Source of the DNA: Candidatus Zixiibacteriota bacterium
GTDB lineage: Bacteria > Zixibacteria > MSB-5A5 > GN15 > FEB-12
Reading direction: 5' to 3'
NCBI GenBank assembly: GCA_034003725.1
Contig: JAVEYB010000013.1
Coordinates: forward strand, 43,180 to 107,179
Length of the DNA: 64,000 nt
Position 1 is the stretch's first letter, and the number at the start of each line of letters is the position of its first letter. The notes under the pieces were generated by a model, which was given only the letters and a program-made list of their open reading frames with translations, searched no databases and was not told the DNA's origin. The position numbers were made by a program, and so were the translations under genes. This document shows positions 16,828-25,552 of this stretch, piece by piece.

Positions 16828-18306
16828 ATGACCTGGACCGGCCCGACAAAACGAGTGGATGCCTACCGCATCGAGATAGACAGTTCGTATGCGAGTCAGG
16901 CCATGGCGCGGCATGGACTTCGCATGTCCGTGCCGGGGTTGGTGTACGCCGATGAGACGATGTGGCGTTCGATTGTCGGCGATGATTCTCCCGACCAGGT
17001 CGCGAATGTGGCGACACTTCCCGGCATCGTCGGGCGGTCGATCGCGATGCCGGACATACACCACGGGTACGGATTCGCGATCGGCGGAGTGGCGGCATTT
17101 GACGCCGAGCGCGGCGTCATCTCGCCCGGCGGGGTCGGCTATGACATCAATTGCGGCGTGCGGCTGGTGCGTACGGATTTGACGGTGAAAGACGTTCGTC
17201 CGCGGATCGAGGCGCTGGTCGACGCGATGTTTGCCAACGTGCCGTCGGGGGTCGGCTCCGAGGGCCGCGTGCGGCTTTCACCGACGCAGATCGACGATGT
17301 CCTTCGTCACGGCGCGCGCTGGGCCGTCAACAACGGCTATGGATGGCAGGAGGATCTTGACTACATGGAGGAACACGGCGCGTTCGACGGCGCCGATCCA
17401 TCAACCGTCAGTGCGAACGCCAAAAAGCGCGGCGGCCCGCAGCTCGGCACGCTCGGCGCCGGCAACCACTTTCTCGAAGTGCAGCGGGTTGATGAAATCT
17501 ACGATCCGGAAGTCGCATCGGCGTTCGGAATCGTCGAGAAAGACCAGATCACGGTGATGATTCACACCGGGTCGCGAGGCTGCGGTCACCAGATATGCAC
17601 CGATTACCTGGAGACGATGCGTCGTGCCCAGAAGAAATATAACATCCCGCTGGTCGATCACGAGCTGACCTCGGCGCCTGCGTCGTCGCCCGAAGCCCGT
17701 CAGTACTTTGCGGCCATGAAGTGCGGGGCGAATTTCGCGTGGGCCAACCGGCAGCTCATCATGCACTGGGTGCGCGAATCGTTCGAGACGGTGTTCGGCA
17801 GGCCGTCGAGCCGTCTCGGGCTGCATCTGATCTACGACATCGCGCACAATATCGCCAAGCTCGAACAGCATGAAGTCGACGGGAAGAAACGCCTGCTGTA
17901 CGTTCATCGCAAAGGGGCGACACGCGCATTCGGACCGAGTCACCCCGAAATCCCCGAACGCTATCGCGCCTACGGGCAACCGGTGCTCATCCCCGGCGAC
18001 ATGGGCACGGCCAGCTACCTGCTGGTCGGCACCGAGCAGGCGATGCAAGAGACGTTCGGTTCATCGTGTCACGGGGCGGGGCGGCGGTTGTCGCGGTCGC
18101 GTGCGATCAAGGAACATCCGGCCGACAAGGTATTTGCCGATCTGGAGAATCGCGGTATCTACCTCCGTGCGAAAAGCAGGCGATGCGTGGCGGAAGAGGC
18201 GCCGGGCGCCTACAAGAATATTGACAGCGTCATTGATATCTCACACCATTCGGGAATCGCGCGCCGGGTCGCTCGACTGCGCCCGCTCGGCGTCGTCAAA
18301 GGATAG
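16828..18306 (+). CDS. rtcB: tRNA/RNA-splicing ligase RtcB
   Basis: 492-residue Mn-dependent RNA ligase joining 2',3'-cyclic-phosphate (or 3'-phosphate) and 5'-OH RNA ends through a guanylylated histidine. Family motifs: MPDIHHGYG (75-82), PGGVGYDINCGVRL with metal Cys109, HTGSRGCGHQ near 245, DIAHNIAKLE near 345, LIPGDMGTASYLLVG near 395, and the guanylylation block SCHGAGRRLSRSRA near 413 with its histidine. All catalytic residues appear intact. ATG 16828 is chosen over GTG 16801 because GAGGAAGG lies just upstream. It forms an operon with archease. Role: RNA repair or processing. Confidence 0.96.
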   Translation: MTWTGPTKRVDAYRIEIDSSYASQAMARHGLRMSVPGLVYADETMWRSIVGDDSPDQVANVATLPGIVGRSIAMPDIHHGYGFAIGGVAAFDAERGVISPGGVGYDINCGVRLVRTDLTVKDVRPRIEALVDAMFANVPSGVGSEGRVRLSPTQIDDVLRHGARWAVNNGYGWQEDLDYMEEHGAFDGADPSTVSANAKKRGGPQLGTLGAGNHFLEVQRVDEIYDPEVASAFGIVEKDQITVMIHTGSRGCGHQICTDYLETMRRAQKKYNIPLVDHELTSAPASSPEARQYFAAMKCGANFAWANRQLIMHWVRESFETVFGRPSSRLGLHLIYDIAHNIAKLEQHEVDGKKRLLYVHRKGATRAFGPSHPEIPERYRAYGQPVLIPGDMGTASYLLVGTEQAMQETFGSSCHGAGRRLSRSRAIKEHPADKVFADLENRGIYLRAKSRRCVAEEAPGAYKNIDSVIDISHHSGIARRVARLRPLGVVKG

Positions 18307-18350
18307 AAAAACCACAGGAGAACTGTGCGCCTGAGTACGGGATACGAGAC

Positions 18351-19286
18351 ATGCCGATAATCGACGGTCTCCAGACGGACCGAGACCTGAAGGCGGGTCT
18401 GCAGGTGACCTGGGTCGGTATGGTGGTGAACATCGTACTGATCGGGCTGAAGCTGTGGGGCGGTATCGCCGGCCGCAGCCAGGCGCTGATTGCCGACGCC
18501 GTCCACTCCGCATCCGACTTGTTCAGCGACGTGGTCGTACTGCTGGGGCTGCGCTGGGGCCGCAAGGAAGCCGATGAAGATCATCCCTACGGACACGGGC
18601 GTATCGAAACGATCGCCAGCCTCGGTGTGGGTCTGACGCTGTTGGTCGCCGCCGTCTGGATTGCCTACAACGCCATCGTCTCCGTGTACGAGCATCGCGT
18701 GTCATCGCCGACCGCGCTGACAATCGTCGTGGCCGCCGCCAGTATCGCCGCCAAAGAGGCGTTGTACTGGTACACGGTGCTGGTTGGACGGCGGATTCGC
18801 TCGACTGTCGTGATCGGCAACGCCTGGCATCACCGTTCCGACGCCTTCAGCTCCGTTGCCGTGCTGGTGGGGGTGCTGGCGGCGCGGCTGAACCCGGACT
18901 GGCATCTTGCCGACGCGCTGGCCGCCATCATCGTTTCGCTGTTTCTGCTGAAAGTATGCGCGACACTGCTGTGGGGTGCCCTGCGCGAGTTGTCCGACAC
19001 GGCGCCCGAGGAACGGATTCTCAGCGAGCTCCAATATCGGGCCGCACAGGTGCCGGGAGTAATGCAGGTGCATGACCTCAAAGCACGTCACTCCGGTCCG
19101 AATCTGCTGGTGGAAATGCATGTCGTGGTCGACGGCAGGATCTCGGTCTATCAAGGGCATGAAATAGCGCGTGAGGTCCGGCTCCGGCTGCTCGAGGACA
19201 TGGACGAGGTGACCGACGTGCTGGTGCATCTCGATCCGGAAACCGAAATGAAACCGGAGAACCCCGGGGAGCGCCCGGCTCTATAG
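18351..19286 (+). CDS. Cation diffusion facilitator (CDF) metal exporter
   Basis: 311-residue inner-membrane cation/proton antiporter of the CDF (FieF/CzcD) family, moving Zn, Fe, Mn or similar divalent ions out of the cytosol. Metal site A is formed by HSASD in TM2 and HHRSD in TM5. The family loop reads DHPYGHGRIET. Six hydrophobic segments are visible. The C-terminal ~90 residues form the cytosolic CDF dimerisation domain (VMQVHDLKARHSGPNLLVEM, VSVYQGHEIAREV). The Asp/His pairing in TM2 does not by itself fix the metal. The gene's stop overlaps the convergent TIGR01777 gene by 6 nt (a shared CTATAG). Confidence 0.93.
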   Translation: MPIIDGLQTDRDLKAGLQVTWVGMVVNIVLIGLKLWGGIAGRSQALIADAVHSASDLFSDVVVLLGLRWGRKEADEDHPYGHGRIETIASLGVGLTLLVAAVWIAYNAIVSVYEHRVSSPTALTIVVAAASIAAKEALYWYTVLVGRRIRSTVVIGNAWHHRSDAFSSVAVLVGVLAARLNPDWHLADALAAIIVSLFLLKVCATLLWGALRELSDTAPEERILSELQYRAAQVPGVMQVHDLKARHSGPNLLVEMHVVVDGRISVYQGHEIAREVRLRLLEDMDEVTDVLVHLDPETEMKPENPGERPAL

Positions 19287-20189
19287 TCCCAGCGCCTGGC
19301 GCAGCGCGGTCTCGAGATCGGTGTGACGGAACGTGAAGCCGTGATCGAGCAGCTTTTTCGGGATGACACGAATACTGGCCAGGAGCAACTCCTCCGCCAT
19401 CTCACCCGCGAGCATCTTCAGCGCAAAGGCGGGGATAGCCATTACGGTCGGTCGGTTTAATACCGCGCCAAGGACGTTGGTGAATTCCTCGTTGGTGACG
19501 GGTGTCGGGGAGACCATGTTGACCGGACCATCGAGCGACCGCTCGGACAATGCGAACTGAATACCCCGCACGACGTCGTCTCGCGACACCCACGACATGT
19601 ACTGACTGCCGTCGGCCAGCTTCCCGGCCATTCCCGTCTTGAACGGCGTGAGCATCTTCTCCAGTGCGCCACCCTCGGCAGCGAGCACCACGCCCATGCG
19701 AAGGTGAACGGTGCGAATTCCAGCCGAGCGGGCGGGGTCGGCGGCATTCTCCCACGCTTCGGACACGTCGGCCAGAAATCCCTTGCCGCGCGGCATCTTT
19801 TCAGTCAGTTCGGTATCTCCCCGGTCGCCGTAGAATCCAACAGCGGACGCGCACACGAGCGCCTCCGGCTTATGGGTGCAGGAGGCCAGCGATTCCGCCA
19901 GCAGCGAGGTACCGTCGACCCGGCTGTTGAGAATGCGCGCCTTGCGCTCGTCGTTCCATCGTCCGCCGGCGATATTCTCACCGGCAAGGTGCACGACCGC
20001 GTCGAATCCCTCGAGCCCGGCCCGATCGATCTCCCCGGTCGAGGGCCTCCAATAGACCGACTGCGGGTCATTCGTCCGTTCGCGAACGAGCGTGTGAACC
20101 GTGTGACCGTCAGCCCGAAGCGCAGCGGTGAGCGCCGTGCCGATCAGGCCCGACGAGCCGGAAACAAGAATCTTCATCGGGTGAGCCAC
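19281..20189 (-). CDS. TIGR01777/YfcH-like NAD(P)-binding protein
   Basis: 302-residue atypical SDR of the TIGR01777 (YfcH/SDR39U1) family. The Rossmann motif VSGSSGLIGTAL lies at residues 9-20. VVHLAGENIAGGRW is strongly diagnostic of the family and replaces the classical catalytic region. A family-typical SAVGFYGDRGD strand and the C-terminal DUF1731 block (MLAGEMAEELLLAS, LDHGFTFRHTDLETAL) are present. The enzymatic reaction of the family is not established. It is transcribed with the bcp gene just upstream (2 nt gap), a mild hint at redox- or cell-envelope-linked use. Its 3' end overlaps the convergent CDF gene. Confidence 0.92.
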   Translation of the reverse strand: MAHPMKILVSGSSGLIGTALTAALRADGHTVHTLVRERTNDPQSVYWRPSTGEIDRAGLEGFDAVVHLAGENIAGGRWNDERKARILNSRVDGTSLLAESLASCTHKPEALVCASAVGFYGDRGDTELTEKMPRGKGFLADVSEAWENAADPARSAGIRTVHLRMGVVLAAEGGALEKMLTPFKTGMAGKLADGSQYMSWVSRDDVVRGIQFALSERSLDGPVNMVSPTPVTNEEFTNVLGAVLNRPTVMAIPAFALKMLAGEMAEELLLASIRVIPKKLLDHGFTFRHTDLETALRQALGL

Positions 20190-20191
20190 GT

Positions 20192-20665
20192 TTATGCCTT
20201 TACCAGCGACGCGAGAGTGGCTTTTACGTCGTCAACGTGCCCGTTGACCTTGACCTTCTCCCACATGGCGCGGACTTTCGACTCCGGATCGATCAGCACC
20301 GTTGTGCGCTCGACGCCCATGTACTTTTTGCCGTACATGCTTTTCTCTTTCCACACGCCGTACTTTTCGAGTGCGGTGTGATCGGGATCGGACAGAAGCG
20401 TGATTCCCAGCTTGTGTTTTGCGCAGAAGTTCTGGTGGCTCTTCACCGAGTCGGGGGAGACCCCCACGACCGTGGCTCCCAGCTTCTTGAAACTTGCGAG
20501 GGCGGAAGTGAAATCGACGGCTTCGAGCGTGCAGCCCGACGTATTATCTTTCGGGTAGAAATACAGCACCAGCCACGATCCGGCAAAGTCGGACAGCTTC
20601 GCTTTCTGGCCGTCCTGATTTTGCAGTGAAAATGCCGGCGCCTTGTTACCGATTTTGAGTGCCAT
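20192..20665 (-). CDS. bcp: Bcp/PrxQ-type peroxiredoxin
   Basis: 157-residue thiol peroxidase reducing hydroperoxides. The peroxidatic cysteine is Cys45 in YPKDNTSGCTLEA. The E. coli-type resolving Cys five residues later is absent (the sequence reads LEAVDF). Cys81 in HQNFCAKHKLG is placed to resolve, as in the alpha3-type PrxQ subgroup. Thioredoxin-fold landmarks include PAFSLQNQDG at the N-terminus and LLSDPDHTALEKYGVW. The start ATG at 20665 is chosen because GGAAGGG lies ~9 nt upstream; a longer reading to 20710 would add a non-family N-terminus. It is cytosolic and cotranscribed with the TIGR01777 gene. Confidence 0.93.
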   Translation of the reverse strand: MALKIGNKAPAFSLQNQDGQKAKLSDFAGSWLVLYFYPKDNTSGCTLEAVDFTSALASFKKLGATVVGVSPDSVKSHQNFCAKHKLGITLLSDPDHTALEKYGVWKEKSMYGKKYMGVERTTVLIDPESKVRAMWEKVKVNGHVDDVKATLASLVKA

Positions 20666-20775
20666 AGACAACGCCCTTCCTGCGTCAGCGATCTCTCCTT
20701 CAATGGACAACGATACCTGTAACGGCGGCGGCGGTCAAATGGTTCTTTCGTTCGGAGTATTCGGGCGCTCTATGT

Positions 20776-21888
20776 CTAGCTTACCCGCTTGCGGAACCGC
20801 AGCGCGGCAATCGCAAACACTGTAATCGCGAAGACCGCCATGGGATATACTTCGCTCATGAGCTCGGCACATCCGGCCCCGCGCATCATGATGCCCCGGA
20901 CGATTGCCACGAAGTATCGCATGGGATTGAGGTAGGTCACCGGGCGGATCCACTCCGGCATGTTCGAAATAGGTGTGAAGAAGCCCGAGGTCAGGATCGC
21001 GAATATGGAGAAAAACCACGCGAAAAACATCGCCTGCTGTTGTGTCGAGGTGACCGTTGAAAACAGCAGCCCGATACCGAGGGTCGCGACCATGTACAGC
21101 GACGCCAGCGCAAACAACAATACTGGAGAACCGACGAATGGAATGCCGAACCACAGCACCCCCACCACCAGTGCAAATGAAATCTCGATAATCCCCAACA
21201 CGGCGAATGCGCTGAGTTTGCCGAAAAGAAGAACGGTGCCGCTGATCGGTGTCACGAGCAGCTGTTCCAGCGTTCCCATTTCCTTCTCGCGCACGATGGC
21301 CATCGATGTCAGCATGATCGTGATCATCGTGAGCAGCGTGGCCACAATACCGGGGACCATGAAATAGACCGACTCCGCTTCCGGGTTGTACAGAACGGTC
21401 GGCCGGATCTCGACCGGGATCCGTACGCCGGTCACGTCGGCCGAATACTCGCGGACGATCTGGTTCATGTAGCCGAGAGCGGTTGCGGCCGAGGATGCAT
21501 TCGAGCCGTCCACGACCAGCCCCACCGTCACGGATTCGCGCGCGCTGATCTTCTGTGAGAAATCCTCCGGAATCAGAAGCGCCATCTCGGCGTCGCCGCG
21601 CTGAAATCGCGTGTGCAGGTCATAGACCGGGTGGCTCAGCATCGGCTGGAGATCGTCGCTGATCGTGAAGTAGTCACCGGCGCCGGCGGCGACCACAAGC
21701 TCCCGCGAATACCGGCTCTGGTTGAAATCATACACGTCAAGCGCTATGTACTTGACGTCGGTTGTCACCGTGTATCCGAGCAGCAACAGCTGGATAATCG
21801 GAACCGCAAAGATGATCCGCAGCATGTTCCGGTCCCGGAGCACCTGCAGGAATTCTTTCCTGACTAATCCCAGATACGCGCGTATCAC
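20776..21888 (-). CDS. ABC-2 transporter permease, YbhR-like
   Basis: 370-residue permease, the last gene of the efflux operon. The N-terminal helix precedes a large ~160-residue periplasmic domain (VKYIALDVYDFNQSR..., LGYMNQIVREYSADV). Five clustered transmembrane segments follow with the ABC-2 signature region REKEMGTLEQLLVTPIS between TM2 and TM3. This topology is the YhhJ/YbhR/YbhS class that works with HlyD-type adaptors. It should form a heterodimer with the paralogue encoded immediately upstream (1-nt gap), using the two ATPases further up. Translation starts at GTG 21888. The operon order and family suggest export of drugs or lipophilic compounds. Confidence 0.93.
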   Translation of the reverse strand: MIRAYLGLVRKEFLQVLRDRNMLRIIFAVPIIQLLLLGYTVTTDVKYIALDVYDFNQSRYSRELVVAAGAGDYFTISDDLQPMLSHPVYDLHTRFQRGDAEMALLIPEDFSQKISARESVTVGLVVDGSNASSAATALGYMNQIVREYSADVTGVRIPVEIRPTVLYNPEAESVYFMVPGIVATLLTMITIMLTSMAIVREKEMGTLEQLLVTPISGTVLLFGKLSAFAVLGIIEISFALVVGVLWFGIPFVGSPVLLFALASLYMVATLGIGLLFSTVTSTQQQAMFFAWFFSIFAILTSGFFTPISNMPEWIRPVTYLNPMRYFVAIVRGIMMRGAGCAELMSEVYPMAVFAITVFAIAALRFRKRVS

Positions 21889-21889
21889 C

Positions 21890-22999
21890 TCAGCCTATCC
21901 TCGCTTTGAATTTCTTTCCGGCTATCACCAAAAGGATGCCCGTCAGGACCAGCAACGCCGCCAGCTGCGGCAGAAGCAGCACGACCGACGTGCCCTTGAG
22001 CAACAGTGCGCGCGTAGCCTCAATATAGTATCGTGCGGGCACGATATGACTCAGCGCCTGCAATACGATCGGCATGTTCTTGATCGGGAATATGAACCCG
22101 GAGAGCATGATCGAGGGAAGCATCGTGGTCACCAGCGCAAACATCATGGCCACCTGCTGCGTCGACACGAGCGACGAAATCAGAATACCGATAGACAGCG
22201 ACGCCGAGACGTATACGATCGTAAACAGCAGCAGTACCCAGAGCGAGCCGACAAACGGCACGCTGAACATGATTTTGGCGAAAAGCAGCACCAGCATGCC
22301 GTCGATGAACGCGATCAGCACGTACGGGAGAATCTTCCCGACAAGAATATCGCGCGCCGACACCGGCGCCACCAATAGCTGTTCCATCGTTCCCGTTTCC
22401 TTTTCCCGGGCGATGGTCACCGACGTCAACAGCGCCGAGATCATCAGGAGAATGACCGCGACAAGCGCCGGCACGAAGTAGCGCGACGACTTCAGGTCGG
22501 GATTGTACAGGATCTGCTGTGACACCGTGATGCCCGGCAACTCCTGGTCGGGTGGCAGGCGGTCTTTGAGAAACGCAATCAGCACGCCGTTCGCATAGGC
22601 CTGGACTGCGGCGCTGAGAAGATTGTCGGAGCCGTCGATCATCAAGCCGAGCGAAAAATCATCGCCGCGCGCAAGCGCCTCGGCGAAACCGCGGCGGATC
22701 GTCAGTATCCCTGTCGCATGCCGTGCGCGCAGCGAGCGCTCCGGGTGCGACATATCGATGTCGTATTCGGGTCGCTCGAAATAGGTTGAGTTGTAAAAAC
22801 CATCGATTAACGTGCGCGAACTCGGCGTTCGGTCGTAGTCGATCACGGCGAGTGTAATGTGCTCGATATCGAGATTGATCGCATACCCGTACAAAAAGGT
22901 CATCATGACCGGCATGGCGAATACGATCACCAGGGAGCGCGGATCGCGCAGTATGTGGTACATCTCCTTGCGCGCGATATGTCGAGCGTTACCCGGCAT
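21890..22999 (-). CDS. ABC-2 transporter permease, YbhS-like
   Basis: 369-residue paralogue of the following permease, with the same plan. An N-terminal TM (LVIVFAMPVMMTFLYGYAI) precedes a large extracytoplasmic domain containing YDRTPSSRTLIDGFYNS. Five C-terminal TMs then carry the loop REKETGTMEQLLVAPVSARD. The two permeases are clearly related but distinct, as expected for a heterodimeric exporter like E. coli YbhS/YbhR. The ATG at 22999 lies inside the end of the ATPase gene (11-nt overlap), giving translational coupling. It is part of the TetR-controlled operon that starts at 27501. Confidence 0.93.
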   Translation of the reverse strand: MPGNARHIARKEMYHILRDPRSLVIVFAMPVMMTFLYGYAINLDIEHITLAVIDYDRTPSSRTLIDGFYNSTYFERPEYDIDMSHPERSLRARHATGILTIRRGFAEALARGDDFSLGLMIDGSDNLLSAAVQAYANGVLIAFLKDRLPPDQELPGITVSQQILYNPDLKSSRYFVPALVAVILLMISALLTSVTIAREKETGTMEQLLVAPVSARDILVGKILPYVLIAFIDGMLVLLFAKIMFSVPFVGSLWVLLLFTIVYVSASLSIGILISSLVSTQQVAMMFALVTTMLPSIMLSGFIFPIKNMPIVLQALSHIVPARYYIEATRALLLKGTSVVLLLPQLAALLVLTGILLVIAGKKFKARIG

Positions 23000-23729
23000 T
23001 CGAGTCGTGCTCCCTGATCAAATCCACGAACAAGTCTTCGAGACCGGCTGCGCCCCTGCTTCGGATCAGCGATGCCGGTTCGCCTTCGACCACGATTCGC
23101 CCCCGGTGCATGATTGAAATGCGACCGCAGTACTCCGCCTCATCCATATAGTGCGTGGTTACGAAAATCGTGACCCGCTCGGCGGCAAGGCGGTAGAGGA
23201 TATCCCAGAAACGCCGGCGAAACACCGGGTCGACGCCACCGGTCGGCTCGTCGAGAAAGAGTATCCGGGGCCGATGCAGCAACGACACCGACAATGCCAG
23301 CCGCTGTCGCCAACCGACCGGCAGCGATCCGCACCGTCGGTCGATAAAAGCGCCCAGTTCCAGTCCGTCACTCAGTTCGGCGATACGCTCTTTAATCAGC
23401 CGGGGGCAAAGTCCGTACGCCGCGCCGTAGAACTGCATGTTTTCACGGCCCGTAAGATCGGGATAGAGGGAGAACTTCTGTGACATGTAGCCGATTGACT
23501 TCTTGATCCGCTCCGACTGCGTAAGCACGTCGAATCCCGCCACCCGCCCGTTTCCCGCACTCGGCAGCAGCAGGCCGCACAGCATGCGGATTGCGGTCGT
23601 CTTTCCCGCACCGTTGGCGCCGAGAAATCCGAATATCTCACCCTCGTACACGGTCAGGCTGACACCATCGACCGCCGTAAAACCGCCGAACCGACGGGTG
23701 AGATTATCCAACTCCACAACCGGGGTCAC
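22989..23729 (-). CDS. ABC transporter ATP-binding protein (second ATPase of efflux operon)
   Basis: 246-residue ABC ATPase: Walker A GANGAGKTT, Q-loop YMSQKFSLYPDL, Walker B ILFLDEPTGGVDP and H-loop TTHYMDEAEYC are all present. The signature region reads SLPVGWRQRLALS instead of the usual LSGGQ, so the C-loop is divergent. It corresponds to the second half of E. coli YbhF, in which two ABC domains are fused. Here the halves are separate genes, and this one starts at a GTG overlapping the upstream ATPase stop by 4 nt (GTGA). A short tail (GLEDLFVDLIREHD) ends the protein. Together with the other ATPase it would form an asymmetric nucleotide-binding pair. Confidence 0.93.
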   Translation of the reverse strand: MTPVVELDNLTRRFGGFTAVDGVSLTVYEGEIFGFLGANGAGKTTAIRMLCGLLLPSAGNGRVAGFDVLTQSERIKKSIGYMSQKFSLYPDLTGRENMQFYGAAYGLCPRLIKERIAELSDGLELGAFIDRRCGSLPVGWRQRLALSVSLLHRPRILFLDEPTGGVDPVFRRRFWDILYRLAAERVTIFVTTHYMDEAEYCGRISIMHRGRIVVEGEPASLIRSRGAAGLEDLFVDLIREHDSNAG

Positions 23730-24655
23730 GACAACGCCTCCCGTTCCATCAATTGAATGAATCGATCTTCGACCGACGGCTGCACGGGCTCGACCGTCGC
23801 CGGGTCGATGCCGGTCGCCTGCAAAACCGAATCAAAAGCGCGGATATCGGTGTGTTTGTCCGTGTAGAGGTGTATCCCCGCGCCGAATCGTCGTGCAGCC
23901 AGCCCCGGAGCGGCATTGAGCGCTTCGATAAGGTCGCGCGCGGGATTGGCCGCCAGACTGTAGATACGTCCCTCGAACTGGCGTGCCAGCTCCCCAGGCG
24001 ACGCTTCGGTGAGCTTGCGCCCGCCGAAAATACACACCGCGCGATCGGTCCGTTCGACCTCGTCCATGTACGGTGTCGCAACAAGGATAGTCACACCGGA
24101 AGCGCGAAGGTCCAGGAGCATCTCCCAGAACTGGCGACGGGAGAGCGGATCGACACCGGTGGTCGGTTCATCGAGAATGAGCAGCCGCGGATCGTGCAGC
24201 AGCGCGCAGGAGAGCGCGAGCTTCTGCTTCATGCCGCCCGAGAGCGCCCCGGCCCGCCTTTTCGCAAACGGCCCGAGGTTGGAAAATGCATACATGCGGT
24301 CACGACGGCGGCGGTAATCGTCACCCGTGAACCCGTATATGCCCGCGTAAAAGGTCATGTTCTCTTCGACACTCAGGTCGGGATAGAGCGAAAAAGTCTG
24401 CGGCATGTAGCCCACCAGCGGTTTGGCCGAGGCGAAGTCGCGGAGAACGTCTATCCCATCGACGAAGATCGTCATATCCGGCGAGGGGTCGGGGTCGATC
24501 AGATCGCACACGATCCGCATGAACGTGGTTTTGCCGGCGCCGTCGGGACCAAGCAACGCCACAACCTCGCCTTTCTCGACCGACAACGAAAACCGATCGA
24601 GCGCGCGGATGTCGCCGTATGTCCGGCTCACATTTTGTGCGTCCAGAAAACTCAC
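23726..24655 (-). CDS. ABC transporter ATP-binding protein (first ATPase of efflux operon)
   Basis: 309-residue ABC ATPase of the YbhF N-terminal-half type. Walker A reads GPDGAGKTT and the Q-loop YMPQTFSLYPDL. The signature is SGGMKQKLALS, Walker B LLILDEPTTGVDP and the H-loop region ATPYMDEVERTD. The usual H-loop histidine appears as Pro (ATPYMDE instead of TTHYMDE), so this site may be degenerate and its partner catalytic. A ~90-residue C-terminal extension with LYTDKHTDIRAFDSVLQ follows. Start GTG 24655 overlaps the adaptor gene's TGA (GTGA). A longer reading to 24805 would lie over the HlyD gene and is rejected. Confidence 0.92.
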   Translation of the reverse strand: MSFLDAQNVSRTYGDIRALDRFSLSVEKGEVVALLGPDGAGKTTFMRIVCDLIDPDPSPDMTIFVDGIDVLRDFASAKPLVGYMPQTFSLYPDLSVEENMTFYAGIYGFTGDDYRRRRDRMYAFSNLGPFAKRRAGALSGGMKQKLALSCALLHDPRLLILDEPTTGVDPLSRRQFWEMLLDLRASGVTILVATPYMDEVERTDRAVCIFGGRKLTEASPGELARQFEGRIYSLAANPARDLIEALNAAPGLAARRFGAGIHLYTDKHTDIRAFDSVLQATGIDPATVEPVQPSVEDRFIQLMEREALS

Positions 24656-25551
24656 GGCAGCTCCATCGTAACGAATACCGGCATGCCGACTTTGAGCGTT
24701 CCGTCGGGATTGGGCGCCAACACCTTCACCGCATAAACGAGATCCGCGCGCGACTCCTCGGTCTGGACGTTCTTCGGCGTGAACTCCGCTTCGTCCGCCG
24801 TCCACACGACCCGGCCTTCATACGTCTGCCCGCCGGACTCGGTATTGATGGTGGCGGTCTGGCCGATCGTGACGTGGGCGAACTTCCCCGCCGGCAGATA
24901 GACTTTCACCCACACTGTATCGAGGCGCGCGATTCGGGCGATCGCCTTGCCGGGCGCCAGCAATTCCCCGGCGTCGACATATGCCTCGGTGACCGTGCCG
25001 GGCGAGGGCGCCACCGGGAAACAGTCGCGGTACTCGCGCTCGATTGTCGCAATCTGCGCGTCGACCTGCTCCAGTTCCGCCTCGATCGCCCGTATCTGTG
25101 CGTCGATCGTTTTACGCGCGTTTACCGAAGTGTTGTACTCATGCTGGACCTGATCGAACTGCCGCTGGGTCGCCGTACCCGATGAGAGCAGTCGGCTCAC
25201 CCGATTGAACTCCGTTTCGGCGAACGACTCGGTCTGTTTTGCCTGTGCCAATTGCACGCGGGCGGTGTTGAGACGCGCCTCGGCTGCGGCTCGACCGGCA
25301 CGGGCGGCCTCGATCTGGAGGACCAGACGCGTCGTGTCGATCACCGCCAGCGTGTCGCCGCCCCGCACCACCGAGCCTTCATCGAAATGTCGCGCCAGCA
25401 GGCGTCCGGCGGTTTCCGCCGATACGATCACCTCGTCGGCCTCGATCAGTCCCGAGCCCGCACCCGTGTTGTCGGTGTCGGCACAGCCGGTCAGGATGGC
25501 TGCAAGCGAAACCGCCAGAATGCATGCGAGTCCGTGATACCTGTACGACAT
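24652..25551 (-). CDS. HlyD/YbhG-like membrane fusion lipoprotein
   Basis: 299-residue periplasmic adaptor joining the inner-membrane ABC exporter to the TolC channel. The N-terminus is a lipoprotein signal (ILAVSLAAILTGC, Cys near residue 23), so it is probably anchored by lipid rather than a TM helix. Two half-lipoyl motifs flank a helical hairpin: VIVSAETAGRLLARHFDEG with GDTLAVIDT before it, and APSPGTVTEAYVDAGELL after it. The hairpin (residues ~80-180) contains heptad-like Ala/Glu/Arg runs. The beta-barrel domain starts at VWVKVYLPAGKF. GGAAGG precedes the ATG. It lies between tolC and the ATPase genes, which fits the tripartite layout. Confidence 0.94.
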   Translation of the reverse strand: MSYRYHGLACILAVSLAAILTGCADTDNTGAGSGLIEADEVIVSAETAGRLLARHFDEGSVVRGGDTLAVIDTTRLVLQIEAARAGRAAAEARLNTARVQLAQAKQTESFAETEFNRVSRLLSSGTATQRQFDQVQHEYNTSVNARKTIDAQIRAIEAELEQVDAQIATIEREYRDCFPVAPSPGTVTEAYVDAGELLAPGKAIARIARLDTVWVKVYLPAGKFAHVTIGQTATINTESGGQTYEGRVVWTADEAEFTPKNVQTEESRADLVYAVKVLAPNPDGTLKVGMPVFVTMELP

Positions 25552-25552
25552 G

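Noticed and set aside
24656..24805. Upstream extension of the first efflux ATPase
   Set aside because: It lies over the HlyD coding sequence; the GTG at 24655 with a GTGA overlap is the sensible start.
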